A DNA stretch of 64,000 nucleotides. It comes from Polytrichum commune (taxonomy: Eukaryota; Streptophyta; Polytrichopsida; Polytrichales; Polytrichaceae). Below are positions 48,109 through 59,094 of this stretch, piece after piece. The stretch is from assembly GCA_950295325.1 (NCBI GenBank), contig OX485803.1:22692001-22756000 (forward strand), read 5' to 3'. How positions within the stretch are numbered: the first letter of the stretch is position 1; each line of letters begins with the position of its first letter. The position numbers and the translations under genes were made by a program. A model generated the notes under the pieces. That model made no database searches and was not told the DNA's origin. It saw only the letters and a list, made by a program, of their open reading frames with translations.

Positions 48109-48375
48109 TTGGGAGAGGTTATTGGCATTGACACTTCTAATAAAACATCAAAAGATCCACATTTTTGCATCAACTTGAAGGTTAACAAGGGATGGATTAC
48201 ATCCATAGCCCTTAGCAAAGAGGAAGGTATGCGAACACAACATATGTTGGTTGTCTACGACAATTTACCATTTAGGTGTAGATCTTGCCACAAATGGAAA
48301 CATAAGATTAGAGACTTCAAGGACAACAAAAAAACAAGGGACAAAGGGATTCAAAAGGTGGTGTGGCGCGTATGA
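48109..48375 (+). pseudogene. Fragment of L1-type LINE ORF1 (DUF4283 / zinc-knuckle region)
   Basis: 88 codons with the pattern GEVIGIDTS, KGWITSIALS, VVYDNLPFRCRSCHKWKHK, as in the end of the DUF4283-like domain and following zinc knuckle of plant L1-type ORF1 proteins. The knuckle shows C-x2-C-x4-H, but the fourth ligand is Phe (RDF) instead of Cys. The frame opens right after a stop and no ATG starts it. Neither the preceding ORF1 part nor the ORF2 (endonuclease, reverse transcriptase) is seen nearby. It is a dead scrap of a few hundred bases. The alternative, a captured fragment inside another element, cannot be excluded. Confidence 0.62.
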
Positions 48376-48379
48376 GGGG

Positions 48380-49542
48380 GTTTGCCTCCCTCAAATTGGC
48401 TCCATCTTCCCTAGTTCTTAATGCATGTGGCATTAGCTTTTTGGCCTTATGTCTCAATAAATAAATCAATAAATAATTTCACGTCTTAAAGTTGAAGAAA
48501 GTCTAACCAACCAATGTGGAGAGGAAATAATTTATTTGAAAAAGGAAAAGCAACCAATGGGAAGAAATATAACCCCAAAAAGAATTCCTTTGCTCCTACA
48601 ATGATGCTCAAAAACTTGACACAAGTTCATCTCAATGTAGTTGTATTTTAGCCAAAAACGCCGCTTTTGTTAAAAGTGCACATAAGCAAATGCATTTTTG
48701 GGGGGGATTACTTTTTAATATTTTATTCTCAAATTTTGAAATGAATATTCAATAAATTCGTCCTTTGGGATAAAAACTTTCAAATATTATTAGTTTCAAA
48801 TAATTCCAAAACAAGCCTTATACACTATATGACCATCATATTTATGTTGTGTTTCACCTTTTTAGTCAAAAGTTTTTAAGTTATGAAATAAATCAAAGGA
48901 ATAAAACACATCCCTTCGTGTAGAGCTTAAAATTTATTGTTTTTGAATTGAATGAGAAGTGCAACACATACATCTCACCCTTTGGCTAAAAACATGAAAT
49001 AAATTGAAACTAAGTGGCACATCACGTGCTTCATCATGAAGCAATAACATTGAAGTTCATGATTCCAACAAAAATAATGACATACTCTATCACCTTATAT
49101 TTAAAAATCTAAAATCATAAAGTCAAACAAAGGAGTGAGGCATGTGCCTCATCCTCCATAAATATAATTTTGATATTTGTAAATTAAAACAAACACTAGT
49201 AGAAACATATCAAGTTAAGATTACCATAGACATGGTGGTAAACTTAACAAATTCATATAATCAATGAAAATACTTTGGTCTACAATCAATATTGAGTGTT
49301 TTGGAATGAATTGAAGTGACCTTGAACATCATAAATTTGCAAAACTTGGGTAGGAAACATTACTGAACTCTTAGTTTGAGAGCATTAAGAGGCACAGTTT
49401 GGAAGATATTAGAGATATGTGTGAAATCTTGGGATCGAACTCCCGTTGAGCTGGCTAAAATGTGAGTTTGAGAGTGTTACATAAAGGCCTCTAAGTTTTC
49501 GTAAGGCTTACATTAACATGTTTGAAGAGTGGTTTTGGACTA
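48380..49542. other. AT-rich noncoding stretch
   Basis: No gene. An ATAA-rich low-complexity patch lies at about 48459-48473. At 49430-49460 the minus strand has GGGAGTTCGATCCC, a good pol III B-box word, but without a matching A box or tRNA fold nearby. Confidence 0.5.
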
Positions 49543-49834
49543 ATCAAAACTAGATTCATAGCTTTTCATATTAGAATGGGTGGGCCAAGCTAGCCTTGCC
49601 ATAGACCGATTTAGGATTCACAGTGTTAGGCACCGTGAAAAACCCTATTTAGATCCTAGAGTTTTCTCACAATTTTTGAGATGGCAAGAGGAAGTCCGAG
49701 GAGTTTCATTCCCACTTCCAAATAGGCTTCAAAACACACAACGAGCTCACGAGCTCTTAGTAAATCAATTCTTACAAAGAACGATCAAACTCATGATCTC
49801 GTTCCTCTTTGAGAGACTTCACGCATAACTTTAT
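49543..49834 (+). repeat. Dispersed repeat R3, copy b
   Basis: Colinear partner of 14084-14364. It is the longer and better preserved on its left side, where it also matches 18368-18470. Confidence 0.8.
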
Positions 49835-51207
49835 TATTTCCATCAATGGTGTGAAGGGGTGTTATAACGTAATTTGAAATTAAATGTGATCATTTTAGGT
49901 ATACACAAATGATGCAACCATATTGACACCTCAAATTACAAACATCGACACACCGTAGCAAAGTATTGCCAATCATCATAATAAAGCTTCCATAACATAA
50001 ATATCATGTTAAGAAGTACTGTACTAAAATACATATAGTTTCAACACATGTTGGTATAGTTGCCTCAAATATATGTTATATTATAGTATGTTGTGAATTA
50101 AAATCATTAAATACAATGATATCATATCAATTTGTAACATCCTTATATATACTTCACACGCAATCATAGTGTAATAATTTCACATTTGAATGTATGTGGT
50201 TCATCATATCATTCACTCAATCCTTTGGGCTTGATTCTGGGCCAACATAACATTAGTCAACAGTGAGGTCCAATTTGGTGGGCCTAGACTCACCAGTGGA
50301 TAATTCACTATGGATCTTGAAGTAGCAACGATTTGGTCACTTGGAAGGTTAGGTTCCAAATGGGCATTATTTCTTGATTTTCTCTCGGTTTTGCGTTGGT
50401 TCTCCCGAGGTGGTTGTATTTTGGTTCCGTTCTTGTAATTGAATTTTCAATTTGTGCCAAAAAGAAAAAAAAGAAAAAAAAAAGTAGCAACAATTTCAAC
50501 TTAACACCAAATACTTTGTGGAGTAACTTCCATTGGTTGTTACCAACCACTATGGTGCCCCTAGATCCAGATGACCATGGACCACCAATTTCAACCTACC
50601 CCAACACCTTTGGGTGCTTGCTACTTGCGGCTTGCGACCCTTTTCCTTTGAAAGCAATTTTAACTATAAGGCAAAAATATCATGGGGTTCTGACATGTGG
50701 CTCTTTGTCTCTGGAAACCTACTTCTTTTTAGGGCAAGAACAATGAGGAACAGTAGGGTGACTGCCACTACCACTACCCTGACCACCACCGCATGTCATG
50801 TTTTATATAGATTGAGGTATACACATGTTGTTTGATTACCTTCCTTAATCGGACATTGGGTATGTGCAATTAGGTTGCCTTTGCAAATATGCTGCCTCTT
50901 TATCCATGAAAAGTACCTTGGATCATGATCCATATCACATAACTTGTAAATATGTTCATTCATTCATACAAGTACCATGGTAAAAATAATAATTAAAAAA
51001 TCATGTGTTTTGTTACCACGGTGATAAATATTCAAAATAGGATAAAATGCAAAAAATAGCGTGGGAAAACCTAATGCCACATACCAGTGTAGATGTTGGC
51101 CAAGGCTAGACGCCCACCTCTTTGAGAGGCGCCTCCACCAATGTTACATAACGTGAAAACTCAAAACCACTTCTATTATAGCATGTACTTTTCTAATTAA
51201 AGATGGT
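49835..51207. other. AT-rich noncoding stretch
   Basis: No supportable gene. An A-rich low-complexity run lies at 50459-50484. The frame of 116 codons at 50396-50746 runs through this A-run and has no domain. Confidence 0.5.
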
Positions 51208-51807
51208 TCGACCCCATCACTAGCACTAAAAACCCTGTATTAATCTAGACCGCCCCACTTCAGATGAATTAACCACAAATTTATGAGATCAGGCTTTAAT
51301 TGGACCCCCTTTCCCTCAACAACATTGGTTGGAAACCAACTCAAAGAGCAAAGCATCTAGGCCTGGACCATAGATTCTCCAAACAAAATTCCTATTGTCA
51401 AAATTTTATATACAAGAATCAAAGGGTTCTACAATAAATTAATTTTTCGAGAAGAAGTCTATGGGCGATGAAAGCAGCTTCTGGCTTCTGGTGAGGCCAC
51501 GTTGCCTGTGCTTTCTCGACCGTCGGATTTGACCGATGTAACCCTCCTCCCCTGTTCTCCTCCGTTCCTGCTTTACAGTTATCTCAAAGTAACTTACTAA
51601 GCTTTGGAGAAGTGGGCACACATGTTGGGTCTGATAAGTATGTGTGAATTTGTTGCATTAAGCACATAAAAACATCAACCGACACTACCACATACTTGAT
51701 ATGAAAACCGACTTGTAGGCTAGTAATTGCACTTGTAGACAGTGCGATTTTGGTGGATACTCGCAATATTTCACAGGTGCCAAATGCTTGATCGGTCCCT
51801 CCCATCC
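51208..51807 (+). repeat. Dispersed repeat R5, copy b (MITE-empty)
   Basis: Partner of 22240-23440. It lacks the 499-bp MITE (empty TAA at 51635-51637). Relative to copy a it carries about 130 bp of extra, GC-richer sequence at about 51450-51582 between words matching the ends AAAATTCTACC and CTCAAAGTAA. The origin of that insert is unknown. Confidence 0.85.
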
Positions 51808-52081
51808 AAATTTTGTTTGTTTAAGAGTTGAATTAATACTAAAGATACGGTCATAATTTCATATCCCTAGCACTCAGAAACTTCGGTTTCTCATGATTCA
51901 TTTTCAGCAGAGAATGCGACAATTGCTTCAGAGAAAAAATATCGGCTCCAAAGCAAAATCTTTGGCCGCCAAAGTTTTATGAGATATGAACGGACGTACT
52001 TAGACCTCACATTTCTTTCTCATGATTTTGATTTAGACTGGGATTAAAACGACAACTGCCTCCAGTTAACCTCCATCAATT
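51808..52081 (+). repeat. Repeat R1, copy B (near-identical block)
   Basis: Matches 23441-23714 with a single visible mismatch over 274 bp. It ends at the same base, CCTCCATCAATT. Confidence 0.9.
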
Positions 52082-52252
52082 CGTCCCTTACAGGCTACTA
52101 CTAAGGGTGTTAAGGTATAAGGGTGCTATTTGGTTAATTATTCATGTTCTCCAATGTCTACGGATTGGAGTTGCATAATAAAAACGTGTGTTGCATTAGC
52201 AAATTTACGATGAAACATATGCAAAAACCAAATTGAAAATCGGATCTATCTT

Positions 52253-52485
52253 GATTTAGTTATGGTTATTGAAAGTGTATGTTTGTTAATTTCTTTACTT
52301 GGATACATATAGTAGGTCCTCCCAACGTGTTCACTGTTGAGTGTGAAGTAGTTATTCATACTTGAAGGTGTAGTCCAGTTTATTTTAAACATGTGTCTTT
52401 ATGATGTTTGTTCCACCGAACCACATACCAATCATATTTAGGGGTCCGATTAAGATGACAAACACTTAAGACCCGTCTACCTAGA
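52253..52485 (+). repeat. Dispersed repeat R4, copy b
   Basis: Partner of 19318-19553 in the same orientation. Confidence 0.82.
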
Positions 52486-53595
52486 ATGGTATTAAGGTAT
52501 GCATGGGTTGTTTGGTTACCTTTCTTGATCGGAAACTTATAATTTGATTGTTGTGTGGTTAGGTGAAGATCATGGAACAAACATCGTAAAAATACATGTT
52601 GAAAAGAGTTTGGTCTACATCTTCATATTTTATTAATTTCTCCACACTCAATAGTGAATACAAGTGGAAGGACTATGTATTCAGTTGAGGAAATAACAAA
52701 CACGCAAGCATGACAATTATAACTAAGTTAGGGGGTCTGATTATGCGAATATTTGCTAGTGTAACACAAGTTTTGTTGTGTAAATATAATTGGTAGAGGT
52801 TAGAGAACATGAAAAAACAAATCAAATATCAGTCACATACCTTATGGTATGACATTTCCGCATAAAATTTGCTTGGAATCTTAGACCTATCTAAAGGTTA
52901 TCAAGGTTGTTGATTTGGTGTTCGATACTGCCCATCTTCCTCACAAGGCACGAATTGGTTGAATATCTTCATGTTATTGAAAAGTAGGGTTCAAATACAA
53001 ACTTCATATTTTGATCATTGATGTCACACTTTAGTATAATTCTATTTTCTCCTTGACATAAGATAATGTAGTGAATGAAGTTTCAAACCCACAAATATAG
53101 ATAACAATAGTAATTTAAGATTGTAGAATAATGCATATAAATTGTACATTGAGATCCTTGGTCCTTTAAGGGTTAAGGAAAAGTTACTTACAATTATGCT
53201 TGTTAAAACAATGGACGGCTTCAATATGTAAATGTCAAGGGCCCACCCCCGAAGGAACAACAACCTTCAAATGAAAGAAAAAAAAAAAAATTCAAAAAAA
53301 TCAATGACACAATATGACCCCTTGTTTGATACATAATATTTAGATTCTTGAACATTGTCAAGTTACATTAAGAATGGCGATCTACTACGATCCCATGGAC
53401 ACTCCAAGCCTAAGTTTGCCTTTGAAGGTTGGAATAACACTCATATGGGTGACTTGAATTCTAGCATTTGTTTTATGTGCGCCCTCCAATAATGGTCCAC
53501 TTTACCATGATGAGAGAGGGGGTTACTAACATTATGGGTACCTAATATGTGTTATAAAGCCCACTATTATCCCTTAAAGGAGCATATTGTTTTTG
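52486..53595. other. AT-rich noncoding stretch
   Basis: No gene or repeat end recognised. An A-run is present at about 53277-53291. Confidence 0.5.
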
Positions 53596-53827
53596 CACTA
53601 CACCGTTTATGGTATTTAGTATCATTTACTAGGTGGAATCACGCAAGGCTATAGTTTCTCACTGTAGTTTTCATTTGTTACCAACAAAGGTTCAATAGGT
53701 TGTATGGACAACATCCAACATAAGTGTTTCTATTTGGTAAATTGTTGCATTCTTAACGAAAAGAAGACTATAGCATTGCGCAACTCTGGATAGTAAGTGA
53801 CACTAAATACCATAAACGGTGTACTAC
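53596..53827. mobile_element. CACTA-like MITE, 230 bp
   Basis: Left end CACTACACCGTTTATGGTAT then TTAGTATCATTTACT. Right end reversed: GTACACCGTTTATGGTATTT then AGTGTCACTTACT. TIRs are about 35 bp. The outermost bases of the right end are altered (GTACTAC in place of GTAGTG). It is related in its TIR to family M and to the 17.15-kb element. No coding capacity; no clear 3-bp duplication. Confidence 0.75.
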
Positions 53828-54300
53828 AAGAAGATCATTACCACCTTGTTCATTGAATATTTTTTTGTTCTGTTTTGCAGATCACGGTGAATGGTTTAAT
53901 GAAGCAATTAATTTACACATCACTATATTTGACCCAAAAAAATCAATTTGTACAATCCTCGCAAAGTGGGTCATCAAAAAATGATGGCCTTGTTTTTATT
54001 TTTCGTGAATTTTGGATGATGGGATCAACATAAACTTGGAGAAATTTAAGCCACAATTTGAGAATGTTCGTTGGACACACTTATTGTAAATAAATAAATA
54101 AAATAACCAACGTTGGGCAATCCGACGTGAATTTGAGTCCGTTGGCCCTACCATGCTCAAGAATCATGTTGGTGCAGGGTGGGTTTACTGCATACTGTGA
54201 GGCCAAACCCACCACCCTTAAGCGTCCTAGTCCGGGTGATGGTTTTGAGAATCACATGTATTGTTTGTGTATTGAAAATGCTCCCTTCACACCCCAAGGC
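53828..54300. other. AT-rich noncoding stretch before the GC-rich island
   Basis: No gene recognised. Base composition shifts to GC-rich over the next few hundred bases. Confidence 0.45.
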
Positions 54301-54807
54301 ATTTATGTCATTTTGAATCACTTTGTTTATTAATGGTAGCCTCTTGACTTATGGCCGAATTGGCCTTCTCAAGGGTCCAACCGGCGGCCTTGGCAACACA
54401 AGCTCTCAAAGATATTCCCCTTTGGCCTTTGATTATCCTCTCCTTCACTTTTCCATTGCTAGAGTCTTCCACTTTCTCCATCGGCCTAACCTCCTTCGTC
54501 TCGCCACCGCGGATGTCCTCCACCTTCTCCATTAGTAATCCAAGTGATTTATTTTGACCAATAGGTTCAAGTGTTGAAAAACACTTTTATCAATGGTTCA
54601 AGCACCAATACATTCAAAAATCACACATGCCCTACCTAGCCTAATGAATCCAATACTTACCTAAGGCCTAATATATTCTAAAATAATCTATTGTGGTCTA
54701 AGGTTAATTTGTGGTGAGGCCGCTAAGGTTACTATGTATTGATTCGTTAAGTGAAGGCCTAACAAGGCTTAGCCCGAGCTTAATCCAAGATTTGCCCCGG
54801 CTTAGTA

Positions 54808-55042
54808 GCAAGTAAGCTAGCTGCCCCAGTTGGGCTTCGGCCAGCAGAGTTGTATCTGGTAGCAAGTAAGCTAGCTGCCCCGTTGGGCTTCGGCCAACAG
54901 AGTTGTATCTGGTAGCCCAGTCAGCTAGCTGCCCAGTTGGGCTTTGGCCAGCAAAGTTGTATCTGGTAGCCCAGTCAGCTAGCTTACTCAGTTGGGCTTC
55001 GGCCAACAGAGTTGTATCTGGTAGCCCAGTCAGCTAGCTGCC
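54808..55042 (-). repeat. 54-bp minisatellite, about 4.3 copies
   Basis: Units begin near 54808, 54862, 54915, 54969 and 55024 with the pattern GCTAGCTGCCCAGTTGGGC, TTCGGCCAACAGAGTTGTAT, CTGGTAGCCCAGTCA. Spacing is 54, 53, 54 and 55. Since 54 is a multiple of three, the minus strand reads as an 18-residue repeat (QLADWATRYN, then SPTG) for about two units before the 53-bp unit shifts the frame. Probably noncoding 3'-side sequence of the element. Confidence 0.93.
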
Positions 55043-55869
55043 CCCCTTAAATGACACCACCTTAGGTGCTAATCAACCATCCACTAATTCCCTCTTCCTT
55101 GCACTTTGGCTAAATGAGCTAACCTACCCGCTAATGAACTAAACTAATCTAACACACACTACTCTAAGAGCTACTTACTTCACACACCTTGTCTCAAGCT
55201 CCAAGAGCTCACCCCCTTTAGAAACAATGAGAGAGAGAGCTTAACTAATTAACTCCACTAAAACTAATAACCTACACACGTGGCTCAAGCTCTTGAGGAC
55301 TTGCTCCCTTGAGAGCGCTTGATGGAGAGAGAGGAAAATGAGAGAGAAAACACCTTAAGTAGCAAAGAGGGAGAGAGGGAGAGAGGGAGAGAGAGGTGAG
55401 GATAGGGTTGTGGGAACCCACAAACACCAAAAGTTCCGGATTGGCGGGTTTTTGTGCCAAATCCGGACATTTCCGGGTGACCTTAGTATCGTCCAGGGAT
55501 TCTGTGAAGTGTAGGAGGTCTAAAACTCTCCGTACCTGCTTATTTCTTCTTCCTTAGCCAAATTTCCGGAAATCCTAATTTCCGGATATTTGGTCTTTGG
55601 GGACATTCTTAGCCTTTTTCCGGAGGGTACCTCTCCGGATGTTATTTCTAGGTCCTCTTTATAATACTTACCCACCCCTTTACGTCTACCCTCTAGAATA
55701 ATTGGTTTCTTCCGGTGAAGACGTCCTTGATAAGGTTAGAATCCGGAAACTCCCTCACAACCAATCCGGATTGATCAGGTCCGTCCTGGCAGGTCACGCA
55801 GAGAGATCTGGATTGTTTGTTGGGACCAAAGTGGCCAGAGGAGTCCGGATTCCAACCGGAGATCTAACT
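55043..55869. other. 3'-side region of the island, GA-rich tract
   Basis: No gene recognised. It holds a GAGAGAGGGA-rich tract at about 55366-55400, then many TCCGG words. Short frames on both strands have no domain. Confidence 0.5.
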
Positions 55870-56320
55870 CGACGGGATGAGTAGGTGACCCGTACCACTT
55901 TCCGGATTACCCCGTCCAAAGGCTGTGAGACCTCTTCAGAAGGTCGGATGGCGTAAGTCCGGCACCTTCCGGATCTTGCCCAGTCCTAACGACGGCTATC
56001 TCACATGGACGTTACCCAGGCATTCGGAACAATGAGGATCTCTTCCTACTGCACTCCGGAGGTGGCCTCCTATCGGAATCCTTACTGATCTGGACCTCTC
56101 CTTCTCCGTCCGACTACCTTTACCTTGGATTCTACTCAATCTGAGATAACTAGGCGATCCGTACCACTAATCCGGGCAGGTCCGTCTAAGGACGGTGGGA
56201 CCTCTTCAGAAGATCAGATTGGCGTAAGTCCGGATTCCTTCCGGATCTCACCCAATCTTCCCAGCGGCTATCCCACCTAGACGTTACCCAACCTACCGGA
56301 TTAGTGAGGTTTCCCTCCCA
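55870..56320. repeat. Diverged duplication within the island, period about 267 bp
   Basis: About 55886-56015 (CCGTACCACT, GACCTCTTCAGAAG, TGGCGTAAGTCCGG, CTTCCGGATCT, CGGCTATC, GACGTTACCC) recurs in the same order at about 56159-56300. The sequences between are also partly alike (CTCCC/TCCTACTGCACTC). It indicates an old tandem duplication. Confidence 0.85.
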
Positions 56321-56781
56321 CTACACTCAGAGAGGATCTACAAGGCGGTAACCGGATCTGATCCGGGTCTCCTCTCTCATGTCCTATCCGGAACTCCTAT
56401 CCTTCATGCCCTCCCTTTCTCTTCCACTAACGATCTCCGGGTCATTCACACACATATCAATCAAGAGAAGTCAAGGGGTGAGAAGCAAAAACATTTATTC
56501 AGGGTAGGAGTAATCACAATACAACAATGGAGAAGGAACCCCCCCCAAGCTCCTTATTCAGCCTTAAGTAGAGGCTCAAAAATCCCTAAACTGAGGGCGG
56601 CGGCCCAAGCGGCCGCCGCTCAAGAAAACCCTAACTACCCCCGGTCTCCCGGATTTCTCGAATCCAGATCCGGGTTTTCCGCTGACACTACCAAAGGAAA
56701 ATTTTATTAATCGTCTTCAAAAACTCCTAAGTCCTACCTGCCTACCTCCCTTCTGCCTAATCAATCTAGCCACTCCCCTAA

Positions 56782-57762
56782 TTAAGAAGACCGGTGCTTC
56801 TTCGGAGCCGATCCCTCCTTTGAGTGACTCCCTAATCCGCTGACGGCGGATGAGCCCCCGGCCGGCGACGCCTTCTGCAGCCGCGTGAGCATCCTCCTCA
56901 TGTTCGGAGACGGAGCAACCTCGTCCTCCGAATCCGCTGCCCTCTCGGTCCGTGGGGTAGCGGTCCCTGGTGTCCCGGAGACTGTCCCTGGGGTTCCGGA
57001 AGCTGTCCCCATCCGGATGCTTCGGACTGGAGAAGGATCGCTTCCGGTGCCCTGCTCCGGATTCCGTCCACCCGAGAGTGAAGCCGTCCGCGGATCCCTG
57101 TTGGAGGCCGCTCTCGAGTGTGGCGGAGGAAATGGACTCACCACTTGGCAGTCCCGTGGAGACGATGGCGAGGCGTGGGTCATAGGAGCCTTGCCCCTAC
57201 TCGGAGTGGCCTCCCGATCGGAAGTCTGGTGCCGGATCGGCGTCCGAGCCCTATCCGGAGTCCGGGACCTATCCGAGTTCCGCGGAACAGGGGACTGGCC
57301 CCTTCCGGATCGGACCGACCCGGTGCTCTTCCGCCTCACCTGGGGAGAATGGACCCTTTCCGGAGCCCCTCCGGAATGACCAGGCCGAGAGCCGCCTCCT
57401 TGCTGGCTGGGTCCTGCAGAGGCCGGCGGATTCTGAACCAGGGCTACTTCACCAACCACCTCGTAGAGGGTTCCGGTTGGTGACCCTGGCGGACCCGGAT
57501 AGAGCACTCTCCGCGGTGTTCCGCTTGGCGGGACCACCCTCTGGATTTCCGCCAGGAGATCCTTCATCGTCCGTGAATACTTCACGAGGATGGGGAGGGT
57601 CTGCCTGGCGGAAGCCGGTTCTCCTGACTCCATCATCCGGTCGTAGAAATGTGCCTTGTTCACGATCTCCGCCGGATGACCCACCAGCTCCAGGATCTGG
57701 CTGAAGAGCACTGCCTGCTCCGCATGATACTTCCGGATCTCCTCACTCTTCTGACTCAGCTC
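56782..57762 (-). other. C-terminal continuation of the gag-like frame (after the TAG)
   Basis: 326 codons in the same frame as the upstream part. Begins with ELSQKSEEIRKYHAEQ, the coiled-coil continuing without a break, then FYDRMMESGEPASARQ and a long Ser/Pro/Arg/Gly-rich tail with many SRTPDR/RTPIR-type dipeptides. It could restart at internal ATGs (57711 or later), but a separate gene is less likely than a split one. Confidence 0.6.
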
Positions 57763-58854
57763 CTAGGTCATAGCCGCTACCTGTGCGGTGAGGTGGGCGT
57801 TCTCCGTCTTGGCCTGCTCCAGCTCCTTCCGGTCCGCCCTCTTTGCCAATTCCCGGAGAATGTTTCCGGGTCCGCAGTCGTCCAGAGCATGGTTCGCCCC
57901 CTTGACGATGTGCTCCAGTCGGTAGTACTGGGTCTTGAGGTCCTCCATCCCCTCCTGGAACCGCTTGAATGGATTCTCCGGGAAGTCCCAAGCGGATAGG
58001 TCCACATTTCGCCATGGGGTCTCCCGGCTGGGTCCGGCTTCCGGATGTTGGTGCGGGGGAGGGGGAGAGAGTGGCCTCGAGACGGTTGGTGGCGGGCTTC
58101 CGGGTGACGAGGGAGGTGCTTCCGGAAGAATAGGGTCGCTGGAGGTCTCCGTCTCGACGTCTCCGGCTTCCGGGAGCAGCTTGTAGGTGACCTCATCCGC
58201 CGCTATTGTGAGCAGGTCCTCCTCCTCTGCCATGATGCAGTCGAAATGCTGGTAGAGGTGCAAAATGAAGGGGGAGAGGAAGGAGGGTTTCCGGCCAATA
58301 TGGGGGAGGGCCCGTCCGACTATCTCCTGGATGATCAGGCCCCAATTCACCGGCCGGACTCCGGACATTGCACCAAACAGCGTGTTAGCCATGGTGAGGC
58401 TAATCCGCTTCGGCTTGTCCGGATTGAGAATGGGCAGGAGAAACTCTAGCACTCTCCGCTCCCTAATATTCCGGCAGTTCCCTGGGTGAAACCCGTCCTT
58501 TGGATCCGCGTCCCCTCTGAATTTCCCGGCGAACAGGCCGTCGCGGCGGCCGGCCCACCCCTCCGTGATTCCCCTGGGAAACCCGTAGACCCTGTTCCAC
58601 GTATCCGGAGTCCAATGTTCCGGATCCCTCCTCTTTGTGCCTAGCCACTGATTTCCCCTCTCGAATTTAAACTCGCGGAGGGTATCTTCCGCTCTGAGAT
58701 TCCAGGGTTTGGAGAGCAATCCCGCACAACCCATGACCCTGAGATCCTCCGCGAGCTCCTGTAGCTCTCTATCCTCCCTCGGAATTGCAGGGGTGAGGGC
58801 TTTCAGCGGAATCGGGATGGGTTCCCGCTGATCCTCTTCCCGTGCTTCCGGCAT
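57763..58854 (-). CDS. N-terminal 363-residue product of the gag-like frame
   Basis: The intact part from ATG to the TAG. If no readthrough occurs, this is the product: the conserved domain (residues about 60-215), the Pro-rich linker and the first half of the coiled-coil. It has no signal peptide or membrane segment. A truncated gag-like protein of this sort could still multimerise, but nothing in the sequence shows that it is expressed. Confidence 0.55.
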   Translation of the reverse strand: MPEAREEDQREPIPIPLKALTPAIPREDRELQELAEDLRVMGCAGLLSKPWNLRAEDTLREFKFERGNQWLGTKRRDPEHWTPDTWNRVYGFPRGITEGWAGRRDGLFAGKFRGDADPKDGFHPGNCRNIRERRVLEFLLPILNPDKPKRISLTMANTLFGAMSGVRPVNWGLIIQEIVGRALPHIGRKPSFLSPFILHLYQHFDCIMAEEEDLLTIAADEVTYKLLPEAGDVETETSSDPILPEAPPSSPGSPPPTVSRPLSPPPPHQHPEAGPSRETPWRNVDLSAWDFPENPFKRFQEGMEDLKTQYYRLEHIVKGANHALDDCGPGNILRELAKRADRKELEQAKTENAHLTAQVAAMT

Positions 58855-59087
58855 TTTCCTCTCCTCTCACCCTTTCTGGCTTGCAACCTCTCTCTCTCTC
58901 TCTTCCGGAGTCCTTCTCTTCCGTCTAAGTGCCACAAAGTCCCGGCAAGCCCACTGCCGGTGACTGAAAAGTGCTGAGTCCCAGCAATCCAACTGCTGGC
59001 GGCTCGAAAGAAGGAACACCTCACCACTCGTTCTCTCAACAGGTTGCCTTTTTCCAGAAAAGAGTGTGAGGGAGAAGGAAGGGACCC

Positions 59088-59094
59088 TTAAATA
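59088..59094 (-). promoter_or_regulatory. Possible TATA-like box upstream of the gag-like frame
   Basis: On the minus strand, GGATATTTAAGGG lies about 235 nt upstream of the ATG, followed by a CT/GA-rich leader (58880-58910). Position and sequence fit a core promoter and 5' leader, but TATA-like words are common by chance. Confidence 0.3.

Larger units (their letters stand above)
56782..58854 (-). pseudogene. Gag-like / plant-mobile-like protein frame broken by one in-frame TAG
   Basis: One frame of 690 codons runs from an ATG at 58854 to a TAA at 56782, interrupted only by a TAG at 57763-57765 (codon 364). The ATG is fixed by a TGA 15 nt upstream in the same frame and has A at -3. Residues 60-215 form a compact domain with words such as NQWLGTKRRDPEHW, VYGFPRG, LEFLLPILNPDKPKR, TLFGAMSGVRPVNWG and SPFILHLYQHFDC, in the style of gag-like or 'putative plant transposon' proteins of plant repeats. 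Residues 245-285 are Pro/Ser-rich. About 300-420 is charged, heptad-like and coiled-coil-prone, and the TAG falls inside it. The rest is Ser/Arg/Pro/Gly-rich, ending in a basic KKHR tail. The frame stays open 326 codons past the TAG, so the stop is recent or is read through. A CAG-to-TAG change in a methylated CHG site would explain it. No polymerase is linked. Family assignment is tentative. Confidence 0.65.

Noticed and set aside
49425-49460. Possible tRNA gene (minus-strand GGGAGTTCGATCCC)
   Set aside because: A good B-box word but no matching A box, anticodon arm or acceptor pairing at the right distance.
56885-57704. Plus-strand frames of 75-164 codons in the GC-rich island
   Set aside because: They are antisense shadows of the gag-like frame; GC-rich codon use on one strand opens the opposite strand.
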